Source of the DNA: Gari tellinella
Taxonomy: Eukaryota > Mollusca > Bivalvia > Cardiida > Psammobiidae
NCBI GenBank assembly: GCA_922989275.2
Contig: OV277862.1
Location: forward strand, 17,279,543 to 17,343,542
DNA length: 64,000 bases
Direction of reading: 5' to 3'
The notes under the pieces were generated by a model. The model was not told where the DNA came from, ran no database searches, and worked only from the letters and a program-made list of their open reading frames with translations. Positions 63,381 to 64,000 of the stretch are shown here, piece after piece. The translations under genes and the position numbers were made by a program. Numbering within the stretch: the stretch's first letter is position 1; the number at the start of each line of letters is the position of its first letter.

Positions 63381-64000
63381 GTAACAGTGACCTGGAAAGA
63401 ATTTTTTTCTATGTGACTATGGCCCATCATCTATAATTTTTTATGTGACATTTCAAAAATCTATGTGACATTTTGAAATTTTATGGGCAAATTTTTAAAA
63501 TGCTTAGATTTCAATAAAAATCAATGTTTTTTACATACCTTTATTCGTAAGTAAGAACTTAAACAGGTATACTATTTCTGAACTAAAGGTGTGTGGCATA
63601 TCTGATTGAAAAATAGATAATCATATGATACAAAGTGCACAACCCTATGCATTTGTATTCGTTCTAGTTTGTTAAATTAAGTCTAGAGGGCGTATCGCGG
63701 GTGTAGCCCATACTGTTGTAGCAGACAGAGTTGGGTCGATTGCTATTAATTATGACAAATACTTACATAACTTGTTGACTATTCATCTCCAAATGATCAA
63801 ATTCTATAAAACATCTAATCAATCACCTGAAATATCCGTCGGTCTGGTGTTTTCAGCTATTTTATTTAGTAACAGGTTCGACGAAAAAGTTCAAACTTTC
63901 CTTCAAATCCGTTGTATCTGATAGACAAGTGTCCAATTTAGAATCGTTTTCTCAGTCTATTAACTGTATAATTCATATTCAGAATCGCGTCTTATGAAGA
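63381..64000. other. BANP intron, no feature seen
   Basis: AT-rich sequence after the exon 9 donor. No further exon could be assigned before the window end. Confidence 0.5.

Overview
This is an animal nuclear segment, AT-rich and dense in repeats, most likely from a bivalve mollusc. The evidence is small exons with GT-AG introns up to about 12 kb, dozens of short non-autonomous DNA transposons, tRNA-derived SINEs, and tandem-array elements with cores of roughly 155-200 bp that resemble bivalve pearl/DINE-like elements. The taxon is an inference; no species is claimed.

Two divergently oriented protein-coding genes could be reconstructed by splicing. On the minus strand, 41721 down to 9744, lies a complete POGLUT2/3 (KDEL-motif containing protein, KDELC) gene with nine coding exons and 528 codons. 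All phases join without a break. Domain order is signal peptide, filamin-type repeat, CAP10/GT90 O-glucosyltransferase domain, and a C-terminal KEEL-type ER retrieval signal. On the plus strand, from 47665 past the window end, lies BANP (SMAR1), with nine coding exons visible: N-terminal segment, coiled coil, linker, BEN domain and the start of the C-terminal region. The genes are head to head, about 5.9 kb apart between start codons. POGLUT acts in the ER on EGF repeats of secreted and membrane proteins; BANP is a nuclear DNA-binding regulator. No functional link between them is visible.

Layout: 1-9.7 kb is intergenic or 3' flank of POGLUT and filled with hairpin MITEs and a roughly 180-bp tandem array. 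9.7-41.7 kb is POGLUT exons and introns. 41.7-47.6 kb is the divergent intergenic region, with a TATA-like box, a CpG-rich candidate BANP promoter, a large foldback and CAG-ended elements. 47.6-64 kb is BANP exons and introns, with two back-to-back tandem-array elements and an inverted pair of CCCGTGTCC arrays.

The striking feature is the transposon landscape. Many copies of at least three internally different MITE families end TTAACCC...GGGTTAA around a near-perfect central hairpin, as expected for piggyBac-type (or Kolobok) mobilisation. Nested insertions, and one element whose empty site survives nearby, show the 4-bp target duplications directly; one of these is TTAT, not TTAA. Several copies lie within a few bases of splice sites of both genes. 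The last POGLUT exon is tandemly duplicated, with the extra copy predicting a C-terminus that lacks the ER signal. I did not find a wholly new coding system; the most unusual material is in these repeat structures and their contact with splicing signals.
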